Assembly: GCF_030546755.1 (NCBI RefSeq)
Contig: NZ_JAUOPE010000010.1
Location: 1-64,000 of the forward strand
Length of the DNA: 64,000 bases
Direction: 5' to 3'
Source of the DNA: Colwellia sp. 1_MG-2023
GTDB lineage: Bacteria; Pseudomonadota; Gammaproteobacteria; Enterobacterales; Alteromonadaceae
Shown here piece by piece: positions 36,503 to 46,172 of this stretch (positions are counted from its first letter, which is position 1; the number at the start of each line of letters is the position of its first letter). The notes below the pieces were generated by a model. The model was given only the letters and a program-made list of their open reading frames with translations, made no database searches and had not been told where the DNA came from. Both the position numbers and the translations under genes were made by a program.

Positions 36503-37459
36503 TTATAGTTCGACACGATTAGTTGATTTATTCAACATAAAATCAGCAATGTTTTGAGCGATGATATTGATCAGTCGCTGTTGTGCTTCAAGAGTTGCCC
36601 AAGCAATATGCGCGGTAATTTTTAAATTTTTTGGCTGTTTACGTAATAAAATATGATCAGATGCCGGCGGTTCTTGTTTGAGCACATCGAGTATCGCGAA
36701 TGCAATTTGCTTGGTATTTAATGCCTGTAATAAATCATCTTCATTAATAATTGCACCACGCGCGGTATTAATTAACACCGCTGATGATTTCATTTTCTTA
36801 AAAACATCGGCATTAATTAAGTTTGTTGTTTCCGGTGTTTCAGGGCAATGCAAAGACAGGACATCCGCTTTTTCGATGACCTCATTAAACGGCTTTCTGC
36901 CGTTGCGAAGTTCGGCGCTATTCGGTCGTTCAGCAATTAACACTGTCATGCCAAAAGCAAGCGCTATCGTTTCTACGGCTTTGGCGAGTGTGCCATAGCC
37001 AATTAATCCTAGTGTTTTATCGGCTAATTCACGGCTGCCATTGCCGTGATAACAAAATGATGGGCTTTGTTGCCAAAGTCCTTGTTCAACATTAAGGTTG
37101 TGATGACTTGCTTGACTAAAGTACTCCAATATTTGTGCGAAGACATATTGAGGCACCGAACCTTTTGCATAGCCACTAACGTTAGTAACGCCAATATTTA
37201 ATTTTTTAGCTGCCAGGATATCGACATTATTAATCCCCGTTGCTGCGATACAAATTAGTTTTAATTTTGGCAGTTGTGCCAATAATGCTTCTCCCAATAA
37301 AACCTTATTGGTAATGATTATATCGGCATCTTTCGCTCGCGGTATTACTTCATCAGGCTGAGTCAGAGGATAACAGGTTAATGACGTAAGTTGTTTTTTT
37401 ATGTCTGTTAACGCTATATCTGCTGAAAACGTTTGTTGATCAAGAAAAACCGCGTGCAT
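36503..37459 (-). CDS. D-2-hydroxyacid dehydrogenase (NAD-dependent)
   Basis: A 318-residue 2-hydroxyacid dehydrogenase. The NAD-binding motif is LGLIGYGTLAKAV (about 150-162); the catalytic Arg is in INTARGAIINE, with Glu in the LDVLKQEPP segment and His in TAHIAWAT. Closest in pattern to glycerate/hydroxypyruvate reductases, but the substrate cannot be set. Before NnrS gene end by 17 bp on the same strand, so nnrS and this gene may be cotranscribed. Confidence 0.88.
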   Translation of the reverse strand: MHAVFLDQQTFSADIALTDIKKQLTSLTCYPLTQPDEVIPRAKDADIIITNKVLLGEALLAQLPKLKLICIAATGINNVDILAAKKLNIGVTNVSGYAKGSVPQYVFAQILEYFSQASHHNLNVEQGLWQQSPSFCYHGNGSRELADKTLGLIGYGTLAKAVETIALAFGMTVLIAERPNSAELRNGRKPFNEVIEKADVLSLHCPETPETTNLINADVFKKMKSSAVLINTARGAIINEDDLLQALNTKQIAFAILDVLKQEPPASDHILLRKQPKNLKITAHIAWATLEAQQRLINIIAQNIADFMLNKSTNRVEL

Positions 37460-37476
37460 GTAAAATCCTTAAATAA

Positions 37477-38682
37477 TTAACCAGGTCTGCCATCGAGCCG
37501 ACCTTTTAATAACATAGGCGCATAATGGAAAATAAAAATCCCAAACGATAAATACCAAAGACCAGCGCTTGCTTGGTAAATGCTCATTATAGACTCAGGG
37601 AATAATAAAGGTAAAAAGCTTCTGATAATTGCCGCGATAAAAATTAATATAAAAGCCAACGACATGGTTTTTGGTGGTTGTAATGGTCGTCCGGTATGAC
37701 CCAAAGAAACACGAGAAATCATCGCAAGAATTAACCCTCCCATACCACCAATGGTTAAAATATGCCATAAATGACTGCTGGATAATTCAACTAAAAAGTA
37801 GCTTAAACCGACGAAAAACAAACCAAACACAATAAATATTACTGCTAAATGTAATGACCATAATAAAGGCACTTTGATGGTAATCCATGGACGCCAGCGA
37901 ACAATACGGATGGCTTGAAAAATCGCCGCGATGATAAATAAACTGCCCAGTATTTGGCCATTGATAGGCAACAGAGGATGCAATATTAAATAAAAGGTGA
38001 TGATAGCTAAACTGCCATTTGTTGCCTTGTCTAGCCAAGCAATATTAGCCACTTTTTTCGTTTGTGTCCCGTTTGCTGTAAACATTGGTCCCACTCGACC
38101 AACCATTACTGACATTAGTAAAGTGATTAACATCACCCCCGCATACCCAGAAAGCTGTATGGAAAAATGTTCAGGCGACATCAAGGCTAAGTAAAACTCA
38201 ATATTGACTAAGGTAAAGAGAATTAATAGCGGCACAAAAAATAAATTACGGTATTGTTTAATTTTGACAATAGGCATACCAAGGAAAACAGCTACGGCAG
38301 GTAAAAAAGCAATATCTATTAACATAGTGACGTTTTCGCCGAGAAAACTTGGCTCAATTAATGATAGTCGAGCGAGTATCCATAACACGACAAGAAACAA
38401 TAGCGACTTGTTTTGAATGCCGGGTATGCCTGTCCAATTTTGTACAGCGGTTAATAAAAAACCGGCAATAATAGCGGTAGCAAAACCAAATATCATTTCA
38501 TGCAAATGCCACCAATAACCACCACCAAGCGGTGTTAAATCACTTTTACCTTGTATGATCAATAGCCAAGTAAAAATAGCAATCACTGCAAAGGCGGCAC
38601 CAAATAAAAAGAAAGGTCTAAAACCTAAACGTAGTAAGGGGAGAACTTTTTGTTCTTTTTGTAAATCAGTAATTTGCATCAT
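37477..38682 (-). CDS. NnrS family membrane protein
   Basis: A 401-residue integral membrane protein with about twelve hydrophobic segments and the NnrS pattern (RLGFRPFFLFGAAFA near the N-terminus, WWHLHEMIFGFATAIIAGFLLTAVQNW about 52-78, shown in two parts; MISRVSLGHTGRPL near 325). NnrS proteins contain heme and copper and protect against nitric oxide. Conserved His in WHLHEM may be heme ligands. Followed by a 2-hydroxyacid dehydrogenase; no nor gene or nitrite reductase is near. Confidence 0.9.
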   Translation of the reverse strand: MMQITDLQKEQKVLPLLRLGFRPFFLFGAAFAVIAIFTWLLIIQGKSDLTPLGGGYWWHLHEMIFGFATAIIAGFLLTAVQNWTGIPGIQNKSLLFLVVLWILARLSLIEPSFLGENVTMLIDIAFLPAVAVFLGMPIVKIKQYRNLFFVPLLILFTLVNIEFYLALMSPEHFSIQLSGYAGVMLITLLMSVMVGRVGPMFTANGTQTKKVANIAWLDKATNGSLAIITFYLILHPLLPINGQILGSLFIIAAIFQAIRIVRWRPWITIKVPLLWSLHLAVIFIVFGLFFVGLSYFLVELSSSHLWHILTIGGMGGLILAMISRVSLGHTGRPLQPPKTMSLAFILIFIAAIIRSFLPLLFPESIMSIYQASAGLWYLSFGIFIFHYAPMLLKGRLDGRPG

Positions 38683-38811
38683 TTTTTTGTACGTCTATTT
38701 AATGTAGATAAACTATTGTAATCCTTTGAGTAATGAATACCTTAAAGCAGATCAAAGAATGCACATTTAATGATTATTTTCTCTGACTATTTCTCTAATT
38801 AATTACTACCA

Positions 38812-39057
38812 TCAGTTCACTGGTTTTTCTAATTCATAAATTGCTTCGCTGATTTGTTCTACGCGATCACTGATAATATGTTGAGCATCATATAAACCAC
38901 GGTTGTAATAAAAGTTGCCAAATTCATTACTGACAAAATCTAACAAAAATTCAGCGTCAAATTGTCCTAACTCTTGCTCTAATTCACGCTCAAAATAGCG
39001 TTGTAGTTTATCCACTAGTTGTTCTTTTTCTTGGGGGGAAAACTTAATTGTGCTCAT
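38812..39057 (-). CDS. DUF2164 family protein
   Basis: An 81-residue soluble, acidic protein with the DUF2164 pattern IKFSPQEKEQLVDKLQRYF and FLLDFVSNEFGNFYYNRGLYDA. The family is of unknown function and common in gammaproteobacteria. It stands alone. Confidence 0.82.
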   Translation of the reverse strand: MSTIKFSPQEKEQLVDKLQRYFERELEQELGQFDAEFLLDFVSNEFGNFYYNRGLYDAQHIISDRVEQISEAIYELEKPVN

Positions 39058-39345
39058 TTAAATTAACTTGTTCAGTAGAAATTTCTCAGTAGTGTAACGA
39101 GTTTACTCTTGAACCTGAACTTGGTTTAAGAGATTTTTATACATTAAAAACTGATATTTACTATAAAGAGTCTTCTAACTCGATATTTTTCCTTAATTCA
39201 GGCGATTTTACGCGTCAATAACTGGTCACTTGCAAGTGAAATTAACGATGAAGTTAGCAAAAGTTGCCGTTAGAAAAAGATTTATAAAGCCTAGTTCAGG
39301 TTCTATACTAACCAAAGATTTTATTTTTCGATTGTATAAAACCAC
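39058..39345. other. Intergenic region without a recognised gene
   Basis: AT-rich DNA between the DUF2164 gene and the microprotein before iscX. No gene or clear signal was recognised; it should hold divergent promoters. Confidence 0.45.
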
Positions 39346-39483
39346 GTGAGCAATTTAATAGTAGCACTAAAAAAAATGTGGCAAACCGATTGTCAGTTTT
39401 GTCGAAAATCACGCATGCTTATTTTATGGTTCATTTTAATGCTGCTTGCGGATGCATTATGGTTTCATTTGTTAATAAAGTAA
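39346..39483 (+). CDS. Putative membrane microprotein upstream of iscX
   Basis: A 45-residue frame starting with GTG (or 35 residues from the ATG at 39376). It codes SNLIVALKK, then CQFC, basic RKSR, and one membrane helix MLILWFILMLLADALWFHLLI. The CxxC next to a membrane helix could bind a metal or act in thiol exchange; that is a guess. The stop lies 10 bp before iscX, suggesting one transcript. There is no strong ribosome site for either start. Not a family I recognise. Confidence 0.45.
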   Translation: MSNLIVALKKMWQTDCQFCRKSRMLILWFILMLLADALWFHLLIK

Positions 39484-39493
39484 CGGAGAAAAT

Positions 39494-39694
39494 ATGGGAT
39501 ATCGTTGGGTTGATTCACAAGAATTAGCGTTAGATCTAATGGAAGCACATCCAGAGGTTGATCCGCTAAAATTACATTTTACTGAACTTAGATCGTGGAT
39601 TTTAGCACTTGAAAACTTCGATGATGATCCAAAGCACTGTGGTGAGCGTGTACTCGAAGCGATTCAATTGACATGGATTGCCGAAATGGATTAG
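39494..39694 (+). CDS. iscX: Fe-S cluster assembly protein IscX
   Basis: A 66-residue acidic protein matching IscX (YfhJ): MGYRWVDSQELALDLMEAHP, LRSWILALENFDDDP and LEAIQLTWIAEMD. IscX binds the desulfurase IscS and iron and tunes Fe-S cluster assembly. In E. coli it closes the isc operon; here no isc gene is near, so it is an orphan copy or the gene has moved. Start has GGAGA seven bases upstream. Confidence 0.93.
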   Translation: MGYRWVDSQELALDLMEAHPEVDPLKLHFTELRSWILALENFDDDPKHCGERVLEAIQLTWIAEMD

Positions 39695-39861
39695 CGATAA
39701 GCTATATATTTTAACGGCACATTCAAAAAAGATTTGTCATATTTAACGCTTTTTTGTCTGACGGGGTTCGACTATACTTACCTTTCTTTATTCGCATGGT
39801 GAATCTTTAACATTCATCAAACTAATATAATAAAATATAAGATCACGATTACAACGCTATT

Positions 39862-41553
39862 ATGACAAATAAAAATAAACGTTCTTTATACATACCATAC
39901 GCTGGCCCAAGCCTTTTAGAGTCTCCATTATTAAATAAAGGCAGTGCTTTTAGTAAAGAGGAGCGTATTAGTTTTAATCTTACTGGTTTATTACCGCCAA
40001 GTTATGAAACCATCCAAGAGCAGGTTGATCGTTGTTATCGTCAATATAGTAATTTTCGCACGAATTTAAACAAGCATATCTATTTACGTGCTATTCAAGA
40101 TAAAAATGAAACCTTGTATTGCAAACTAGTACAAGACCATCTTGAAGAAATGATGCCAATAATCTATACGCCAACCGTAGGCGATGCTTGTGAGCAGTTT
40201 TCAGATATTTATCGCAGTAATCGTGGTTTATTCATTTCTTATGAAGACCGTGATCAATTGGATGATATTTTACGTAATGCTACCAAGAACAAAGTAAAAG
40301 TTATTGTCGTAACGGATGGCGAGCGTATTTTAGGATTAGGCGATCAAGGCATTGGTGGCATGGGGATCCCTATCGGTAAATTAGCACTTTATACCGCTTG
40401 CGGTGGTATTAGTCCGGCCTATTGTTTACCGGTAATGTTAGATGTTGGTACAAATAACGAAAAACTGCTTAACGATCCTATGTATATGGGCGCAAGACAT
40501 AAGCGAATCGAGCAAGATAGCTATGACGAATTCCTTGATATGTTTATCAAAGCGGTGAAGCGTCGTTGGCCACACGTAATGTTGCAGTTTGAAGATTTTG
40601 CCCAACCAAACGCAACCCCTTTATTAACGCGTTACCGTGATGAAATTTGCTGTTTTAATGATGATATTCAAGGAACAGCCTCTGTTACCGTTGGTACCTT
40701 ACTGGCTGCGTGTCGGTCAAAAGGCGTTAAACTATCCGAGCAAAAAGTGACCTTTGTTGGCGCGGGATCTGCCGGTTGTGGTATTGCGGAGCAAATTATT
40801 TCCCAAATGACCAGTGAAGGCATATCTCCAGAGCAAGCCCGAAGTCAGGTATATATGGTTGATCGATATGGTCTACTGACTGAAGGGATGAAAGATTTAA
40901 GAGATTTCCAAGAGAAATTGACGCAATCAAGAAACGCTCAACAATCTTGGCAAATTGAAGGTGAGTTTGCTTCATTATTGGAAGTGGTTAATGAAGCTAA
41001 ACCAGATATTTTAATCGGGGTTTCAGGCGTATCGGGGTTATTTACCGAGCAAGTGATCAGAGCCATGAAGTCTCATTGCGATATGCCAATAATTTTTCCA
41101 TTGAGTAACCCTGTCAGGCAAGTGGAAGCAACACCTGAGCAAGTGATACATTGGACCGACGGACAAGCGATTGTTGCAACTGGTAGTCCATTCGAACCTG
41201 TTCAACATAAAGAAAAGATTTTCCCTATCGCACAATGTAATAACAGTTATATTTTTCCAGGCATTGGGTTAGGTGTGGTTGCAGCGAATGTCAATCGAAT
41301 TACCGATGAAATGTTGATGGTGGCGAGTAAAACCTTAGCTGAAGCCTCACCATTAGCCAATACCGGTAAAGGTGAATTATTACCACCTCTTACTGAAATT
41401 GCGAATTTAAGTAAGAAGATTGCTTTTGCCGTTGCGAAAATTGCGTTTGACCAAGGGTTAGCGTTACGTATTGATGATGAAAGTTTGCGCGCAAAAATAG
41501 AACGTAACTTTTGGCAGCCAGAATATCGTCAATATAAACGTATTAGTATTTAA
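39862..41553 (+). CDS. maeA: NAD-dependent malic enzyme
   Basis: A 563-residue malic enzyme (malate to pyruvate and CO2 with NAD reduction). Motifs: [14 protein letters not shown] (catalytic Tyr), [25 protein letters not shown] (in part, residues about 149-173), [15 protein letters not shown] (metal ligands), and [15 protein letters not shown] (NAD binding). Length fits the SfcA/MaeA class. A terminator lies 43 bp after the stop. Confidence 0.96.
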   Translation: MTNKNKRSLYIPYAGPSLLESPLLNKGSAFSKEERISFNLTGLLPPSYETIQEQVDRCYRQYSNFRTNLNKHIYLRAIQDKNETLYCKLVQDHLEEMMPIIYTPTVGDACEQFSDIYRSNRGLFISYEDRDQLDDILRNATKNKVKVIVVTDGERILGLGDQGIGGMGIPIGKLALYTACGGISPAYCLPVMLDVGTNNEKLLNDPMYMGARHKRIEQDSYDEFLDMFIKAVKRRWPHVMLQFEDFAQPNATPLLTRYRDEICCFNDDIQGTASVTVGTLLAACRSKGVKLSEQKVTFVGAGSAGCGIAEQIISQMTSEGISPEQARSQVYMVDRYGLLTEGMKDLRDFQEKLTQSRNAQQSWQIEGEFASLLEVVNEAKPDILIGVSGVSGLFTEQVIRAMKSHCDMPIIFPLSNPVRQVEATPEQVIHWTDGQAIVATGSPFEPVQHKEKIFPIAQCNNSYIFPGIGLGVVAANVNRITDEMLMVASKTLAEASPLANTGKGELLPPLTEIANLSKKIAFAVAKIAFDQGLALRIDDESLRAKIERNFWQPEYRQYKRISI

Positions 41554-41595
41554 CGTTAGTTAATCTGCTTTTCGCTTCTTTTGAGCTTTATAATT

Positions 41596-41629
41596 AAACC
41601 CGCCTAACGAAAGTGCAGCGGGTTTTTTT
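41596..41629 (+). terminator. Terminator after maeA
   Basis: AAACCCGC (41596-41603) pairs with GCGGGTTT (41618-41625), followed by a T run to 41629. Confidence 0.88.
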
Positions 41630-41702
41630 ATGCGATAAGTATCATTTTACTCATGGTTAATCGCTCATTCATATAGTAAAAAACAGCGCTATTTAATTGA
41701 GG

Positions 41703-41785
41703 TTATACCCATCATTGCTTTGACGTTAAGCTGTAAACAGAGCTAAACACTTCGTCTTTTGTGCAACTTAATGCAATAGATATAA
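41703..41785. repeat. Long imperfect intergenic hairpin
   Basis: TTATA, ATTGC and TTAAG on the left meet CTTAA, GCAAT and TATAA on the right, folding about 83 bases between the maeA terminator and ndk. The loop holds CACTTCGTC...TTTTGTG. It differs in sequence from the three hairpins after ndk, guaB and guaA. Role unknown. Confidence 0.4.
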
Positions 41786-41869
41786 CATTAGTCATTTGAT
41801 TATATTTCGTCTATAATCGCGCCAAAATTTATACCACCTAATTTATTAAAATTTATAAGAGGGCTTATC

Positions 41870-42301
41870 ATGGCTATCGAACGTACTTTTTCTATCGTAA
41901 AACCAGACGCAGTTGCTAAAAACTTAATTGGTCAAATTTACAACCGTTTTGAAACTGCTGGTTTAAAAATTGTTGCTTCAAAAATGGTTCATTTAAGCAA
42001 AGAAAAAGCAGAAGGTTTTTACGCAGAACACAGCGAACGTCCTTTCTTTGGTGCTTTAGTTTCTTTCATGACTTCTGGCCCAGTTATGGTTCAAGTGTTA
42101 GAAGGTGAAAACGCTGTACTTAAAAATCGTGAAATTATGGGTGCTACTAACCCTGCTGAAGCGCTTGCTGGTACTATCCGTGCTGATCTTGCTGATAGCA
42201 TTGATGAAAATGCTGCTCACGGTTCAGACGCTTTAGAATCTGCTGCACGTGAAATTGCTTATTTCTTCTCAGACGAAGAAATTTGTCCACGTACTCGATA
42301 A
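41870..42301 (+). CDS. ndk: Nucleoside diphosphate kinase
   Basis: A 143-residue kinase moving the gamma-phosphate between nucleotides. Start [18 protein letters not shown]; active-site His in [11 protein letters not shown] (about His116). GAGGG lies 7 bases before the ATG, and a TATAAT-like box is at 41812-41817. In most gammaproteobacteria ndk stands just before rlmN, as here. The intergenic hairpin family begins 9 bp after the stop. Confidence 0.97.
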   Translation: MAIERTFSIVKPDAVAKNLIGQIYNRFETAGLKIVASKMVHLSKEKAEGFYAEHSERPFFGALVSFMTSGPVMVQVLEGENAVLKNREIMGATNPAEALAGTIRADLADSIDENAAHGSDALESAAREIAYFFSDEEICPRTR

Positions 42302-42310
42302 TTTGTCATT

Positions 42311-42405
42311 AAACTTCTTTATTGACGAAATTTCTACGGCGAAAGTGCTCACTTACTCACGTAAGCGCCGCGCTTTCTTCTTGAACTATCGCCACTAACT
42401 AGTTT
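42311..42405. repeat. Long hairpin repeat, copy A (after ndk)
   Basis: Nested inverted repeat: outer AAACT/AGTTT, inner GAAAGTGC/GCGCTTTC, an internal loop, and apical CTTAC/GTAAG around TCAC (apical loop 42357-42360). It shares CTCACT..C..GT.AG and GCGC with copies at 56052 and 57931, but paired positions differ in a compensating way. No T run follows, so it is not a simple terminator. Confidence 0.7.
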
Positions 42406-42626
42406 ACTGAACAATTAGAAATGAAGGGTTTTACTGACTATTCGGTAAAATCCTTTTGTTTGTTTAGCGATACGATAAATATAAGTACTTTAATGGTTGC
42501 GTAAGTTCAACAGTATCATCGTTTTAAAATATTTATATTTGTTCTATCCCTTGATTAAAATTGTCTACTTTGAGCGAAAAGTGTACAATTTATCCCTGAA
42601 ATTTTGCTGTATCGAGAATTTTTTAC

Positions 42627-43784
42627 ATGAGTGAAGTCACTGAATTTGTAAGCCAGAGTAAACCTAAAGTTAATTTATTAAATTTTGATCATCAATCAAT
42701 GCGTGAATATTTTCATTCGATTGGTGAGAAGCCGTTTCGTGCTGATCAAATTATGAAATGGATTTATCATTTTGGTTACTCAGACTTTGAGTTAATGACT
42801 AACTTAAATAAAAAGTTACGTGAAAAATTACAGCGTAATACTGAAATCAAAGCGCCTGAAATTTCTGAAAAGCAAGTGTCTTCGGACGGTACAATTAAGT
42901 ACGCCTTAAAGCTTGAAGGCGGTCAAGAAGTTGAAACTGTTTGGATCCCTGAAAACGATCGGGCAACATTATGTGTTTCTTCTCAAGTTGGTTGTGCCTT
43001 GGAATGTACTTTTTGTGCAACGGCACAGCAAGGGTTTAACCGCAACCTTTCCATGAGTGAAATTATTGGCCAAGTGTGGCGTGTTGCCAACGATATTGGC
43101 GCCACGCGCATTGCAGGTAAACGTCCGATCACGAATATTGTGATGATGGGCATGGGCGAGCCACTGTTAAACATGAAAAACCTAATTCCAGCACTTGATA
43201 CTATGTTAAATGATTTAGGCTATGGTTTATCTAAACGTCGAGTTACGGTAAGTACTTCAGGGGTGGTACCTGCTTTAGATATGTTAAAAGAAAAAATAGA
43301 TTGTGCCTTAGCGATTTCAGTACATGCGCCAAACAATGCCTTGCGTGATGAATTAGTGCCAATTAATAAAAAGTATCCGTTAGAAGAATTTTTAACGGCA
43401 GCAGGGCGATACATTGATGGCTCTAAAGCCAATAAACAGGCAACAATAGAATATGTCATGCTTGATCATGTCAATGATAGTACCGAGCAAGCACACGAAT
43501 TAGCGATCGCGTTAAAAGATTTACCAAGTAAAATTAATTTAATTCCTTTTAACCCTTACCCTGGTTCTCCGTACAAAAGGTCGAGTAATTCTCGTATTGA
43601 TAGATTTGATAAAGTACTGCAAAGTTATGGACTTACGGTAATTACAAGGCGTACACGTGGTGATGATATTGATGCCGCATGTGGTCAGTTAGCCGGCGAT
43701 GTGTTAGACCGTACTAAGCGTACAAAAGAGCGTGATGAAAAAAAACAGGTGAAAGCTGATGAAATATCAGTAAAAATAGTCTGA
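42627..43784 (+). CDS. rlmN: 23S rRNA / tRNA methyltransferase RlmN
   Basis: A 385-residue radical-SAM enzyme that methylates C2 of A2503 in 23S rRNA and A37 in some tRNAs. Cluster ligands are in [16 protein letters not shown] follows, and the C-terminal Cys that forms the methyl carrier is in [10 protein letters not shown]-terminal segment [18 protein letters not shown] is usual. Charged tail after residue 360. First gene of the rlmN-pilW-rodZ-ispG-hisS block. Confidence 0.96.
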   Translation: MSEVTEFVSQSKPKVNLLNFDHQSMREYFHSIGEKPFRADQIMKWIYHFGYSDFELMTNLNKKLREKLQRNTEIKAPEISEKQVSSDGTIKYALKLEGGQEVETVWIPENDRATLCVSSQVGCALECTFCATAQQGFNRNLSMSEIIGQVWRVANDIGATRIAGKRPITNIVMMGMGEPLLNMKNLIPALDTMLNDLGYGLSKRRVTVSTSGVVPALDMLKEKIDCALAISVHAPNNALRDELVPINKKYPLEEFLTAAGRYIDGSKANKQATIEYVMLDHVNDSTEQAHELAIALKDLPSKINLIPFNPYPGSPYKRSSNSRIDRFDKVLQSYGLTVITRRTRGDDIDAACGQLAGDVLDRTKRTKERDEKKQVKADEISVKIV

Positions 43785-43816
43785 TTGCAATAAATAAATA
43801 GTGACGTCAGTATTTT

Positions 43817-45094
43817 ATGGATAAATATTTAAAGTTTCTTGTCAGCCTTTCGGTCATGATTGTTGTTACCGGTTGCGTCACACAAAACTACGAGAATGAT
43901 AAAAGTACCCCTGTTATTGAGAATGAATCTACCAATAACGAGATAGCGATGACTCGTATTTCGCTTGGCTTGGGGTATTTAAAAATGGGTAATACTACCC
44001 AAGCAAAATTAAATTTAGAAAAAGCCAAACGTTTTGCGCCAAAATTAGTCCAAGTTCACACCGCGTTTGCTCACTACTTTGATAGTGTTGGCGAACCCGA
44101 GCAAGCCATAGCATCTTATGAAAAGGCATTGTCGATTAAACCAGATGATGCCGATACCTTAAATAATTATGGTGTGTTTTTATGTAAACAACAGCGTTAT
44201 CAAGACGCTGAAAAACAAATCTTAAAAGCCATTGCCCAACCAAGTTACATTTTAGTTTCTCAAAGTTATGAAAATTTAGCTTTATGTCAATTAAAAGCAC
44301 AAGCCTTTGATAAAGCCGAATTGTATTTTGATAAAGCAATTCTTCATAGTCCAAGCAGCGCTTCTTCGTTACTTCATATGGTGCGTTTACAATATGCAAA
44401 AGCAGACTATAAAAAAGCGCTAGTTTTTTTAAAGCGTTATGAAAAAGCGACACGTCGTTTTTCTGCCAATGCTTTAGCGCTTGCGTTTAAAATATTTGAG
44501 AAACAACGCGATCTTAAAACCGCAAAAAACTACGCGAGCATGCTAGTAAAAATGTTTCCTAATTCGTATGAAGCAAAGCAATATTTGCTAACAGGGCTTA
44601 GGGAAATTGAAGCGGATCAACTAGCGAGAGAATATCAAGATAGTCTTTCAGGGCAGAAAAAATCTAAAAAACGTGTAGTAGTTTTATCACCTTCAAAATC
44701 AAAGAGCAGCAATACCGCCAGTAAAAATAACAATAATCACACTAAAACGGCACGTAAGCTTAAAGATAAAAATACGGTCGAAAAGCAACAAAATGTCTCA
44801 AAAGCTAGTCAACAAATCAACCCGAAAACTCAACAAGTTGATGATTTACCACCAGGTTCAGTCGCTAGTGATGTAAAGGCCAAAGACAAAATTACGCCAA
44901 ATCAACAAATGGTAAGTTTACCTATCCACCTTGTGGTTAAAGGAGATAGTTTATTTTCTATCTCAAAAAAATATAATATTCATATGAAAGCAATAATGCG
45001 TTGGAATAAAATGACGCGTACGAGTGTCCTAAAAATTGGAGACGTTATCTATTTAGCGAATCCTAAAAAAATAGCAAAACCTGAAGAGCAATAG
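43817..45094 (+). CDS. pilW: PilW/PilF-type lipoprotein with TPRs and a C-terminal LysM domain
   Basis: A 425-residue lipoprotein: signal peptide with lipobox VTGC (Cys about 20), four to five TPR repeats (about 45-250; e.g. GEPEQAIASYEKALSIKPDD), a Ser/Lys/Asn-rich linker (about 285-370) and a LysM domain (about 373-418, LVVKGDSLFSISKKYNIHMK). PilW/PilF proteins help assemble the type IV pilus secretin in the outer membrane. Usual length is about 250; the linker and LysM (peptidoglycan binding) are an added part. Gene position between rlmN and rodZ is the usual one. Confidence 0.88.
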   Translation: MDKYLKFLVSLSVMIVVTGCVTQNYENDKSTPVIENESTNNEIAMTRISLGLGYLKMGNTTQAKLNLEKAKRFAPKLVQVHTAFAHYFDSVGEPEQAIASYEKALSIKPDDADTLNNYGVFLCKQQRYQDAEKQILKAIAQPSYILVSQSYENLALCQLKAQAFDKAELYFDKAILHSPSSASSLLHMVRLQYAKADYKKALVFLKRYEKATRRFSANALALAFKIFEKQRDLKTAKNYASMLVKMFPNSYEAKQYLLTGLREIEADQLAREYQDSLSGQKKSKKRVVVLSPSKSKSSNTASKNNNNHTKTARKLKDKNTVEKQQNVSKASQQINPKTQQVDDLPPGSVASDVKAKDKITPNQQMVSLPIHLVVKGDSLFSISKKYNIHMKAIMRWNKMTRTSVLKIGDVIYLANPKKIAKPEEQ

Positions 45095-45098
45095 CTAA

Positions 45099-46133
45099 AT
45101 GAGCACAGAAAACACCGTAGAAGAACTTAGCGAAGATATTGAAGTGATAGGTCCTGGGCAAATTTTGTCTGAAGCAAGAGAAGCGATGGGGTTGACTCAA
45201 CAACAAGTCGCTGACCGTTTAAATTTTCGCACAACGTTAGTGAAAAACATTGAAGAAGATAATTTTGATCACTCCTTACCGACTACGTTTAATCGTGGCT
45301 ACTTAAAAAATTATGCCAAGCTAGTCGATGTTTCCGTGGATGAAATTCTTGCCGGTTATGAAATGTTGAACGTTGCGAAAAAGCAAGGCGCGGAAATGCA
45401 AAGTTTTTCTAAGGAAACGAAAAAACAAGCAGAAAACAATTTAGTGATGTGGATTAGTTATTTGATTTTAGCGTTATTAATAGGTTCGACTATTTTATGG
45501 TGGTTACAAGACGCGAAAAAATCGAATGAAGAAAAGAAAATAATTAAACCAACTACGAGTATTTCAACGAATTTATCTGAAGACGATAACACGACTGAGT
45601 TAAATGAAAGTACTCAAACTAACATTGATGCGGGCTCATCTAATGCTAAAACAGAACTTACTACATTATCTGAAACGTTAAAAGATACGCCGAATCCGGT
45701 CATAAACGAAGAAAATAATTTACCTGAAAGTATTGATACCAACAATAACTTAGCAACAAATACTGAAATTGTTGAGACTACACTTGTCAGCAATGCGCTT
45801 GATAAAGCAGAGACGCCTAATGAACCAGCAGTTGCTATAACAAGTAATGAAGATATTAGTCATGAAAATGATGCTGTTGATTTTGGTCCAATTGAAACCG
45901 CCATTTTTACATTTTCCGGTGATTGTTGGGTAAATATTTATGATGCAACGGGCGAGCGTATCGCGTGGGGCATAAAAAAATCCGGTTATGTGATGAATAT
46001 TTCTGGACAAGCACCTTTTAATATTACTTTGGGGAAACCAGAGTTAGTAACGATTGAATTTGAAAATCAACTTGTTGATATGTCTCAATTTAATCGTGGA
46101 AATATAGCCAAATTTACTGTGCCGTTAAGCTAG
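45099..46133 (+). CDS. rodZ: Cytoskeletal protein RodZ
   Basis: A 344-residue membrane protein that links MreB to cell-wall synthesis. It has a helix-turn-helix domain (about 24-90, LTQQQVADRLNFRTTLVKNI), one membrane helix (about 114-132, VMWISYLILALLIGSTILWW), a long Asn/Thr/Glu-rich periplasmic linker and a C-terminal DUF4115 beta domain (about 262-344). Starts 4 bp after pilW. N-terminus cytoplasmic by family rule. Confidence 0.93.
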   Translation: MSTENTVEELSEDIEVIGPGQILSEAREAMGLTQQQVADRLNFRTTLVKNIEEDNFDHSLPTTFNRGYLKNYAKLVDVSVDEILAGYEMLNVAKKQGAEMQSFSKETKKQAENNLVMWISYLILALLIGSTILWWLQDAKKSNEEKKIIKPTTSISTNLSEDDNTTELNESTQTNIDAGSSNAKTELTTLSETLKDTPNPVINEENNLPESIDTNNNLATNTEIVETTLVSNALDKAETPNEPAVAITSNEDISHENDAVDFGPIETAIFTFSGDCWVNIYDATGERIAWGIKKSGYVMNISGQAPFNITLGKPELVTIEFENQLVDMSQFNRGNIAKFTVPLS

Positions 46134-46172
46134 TATATCCCGCTAAACCTTTAACTATTTTATAGAGTGATC

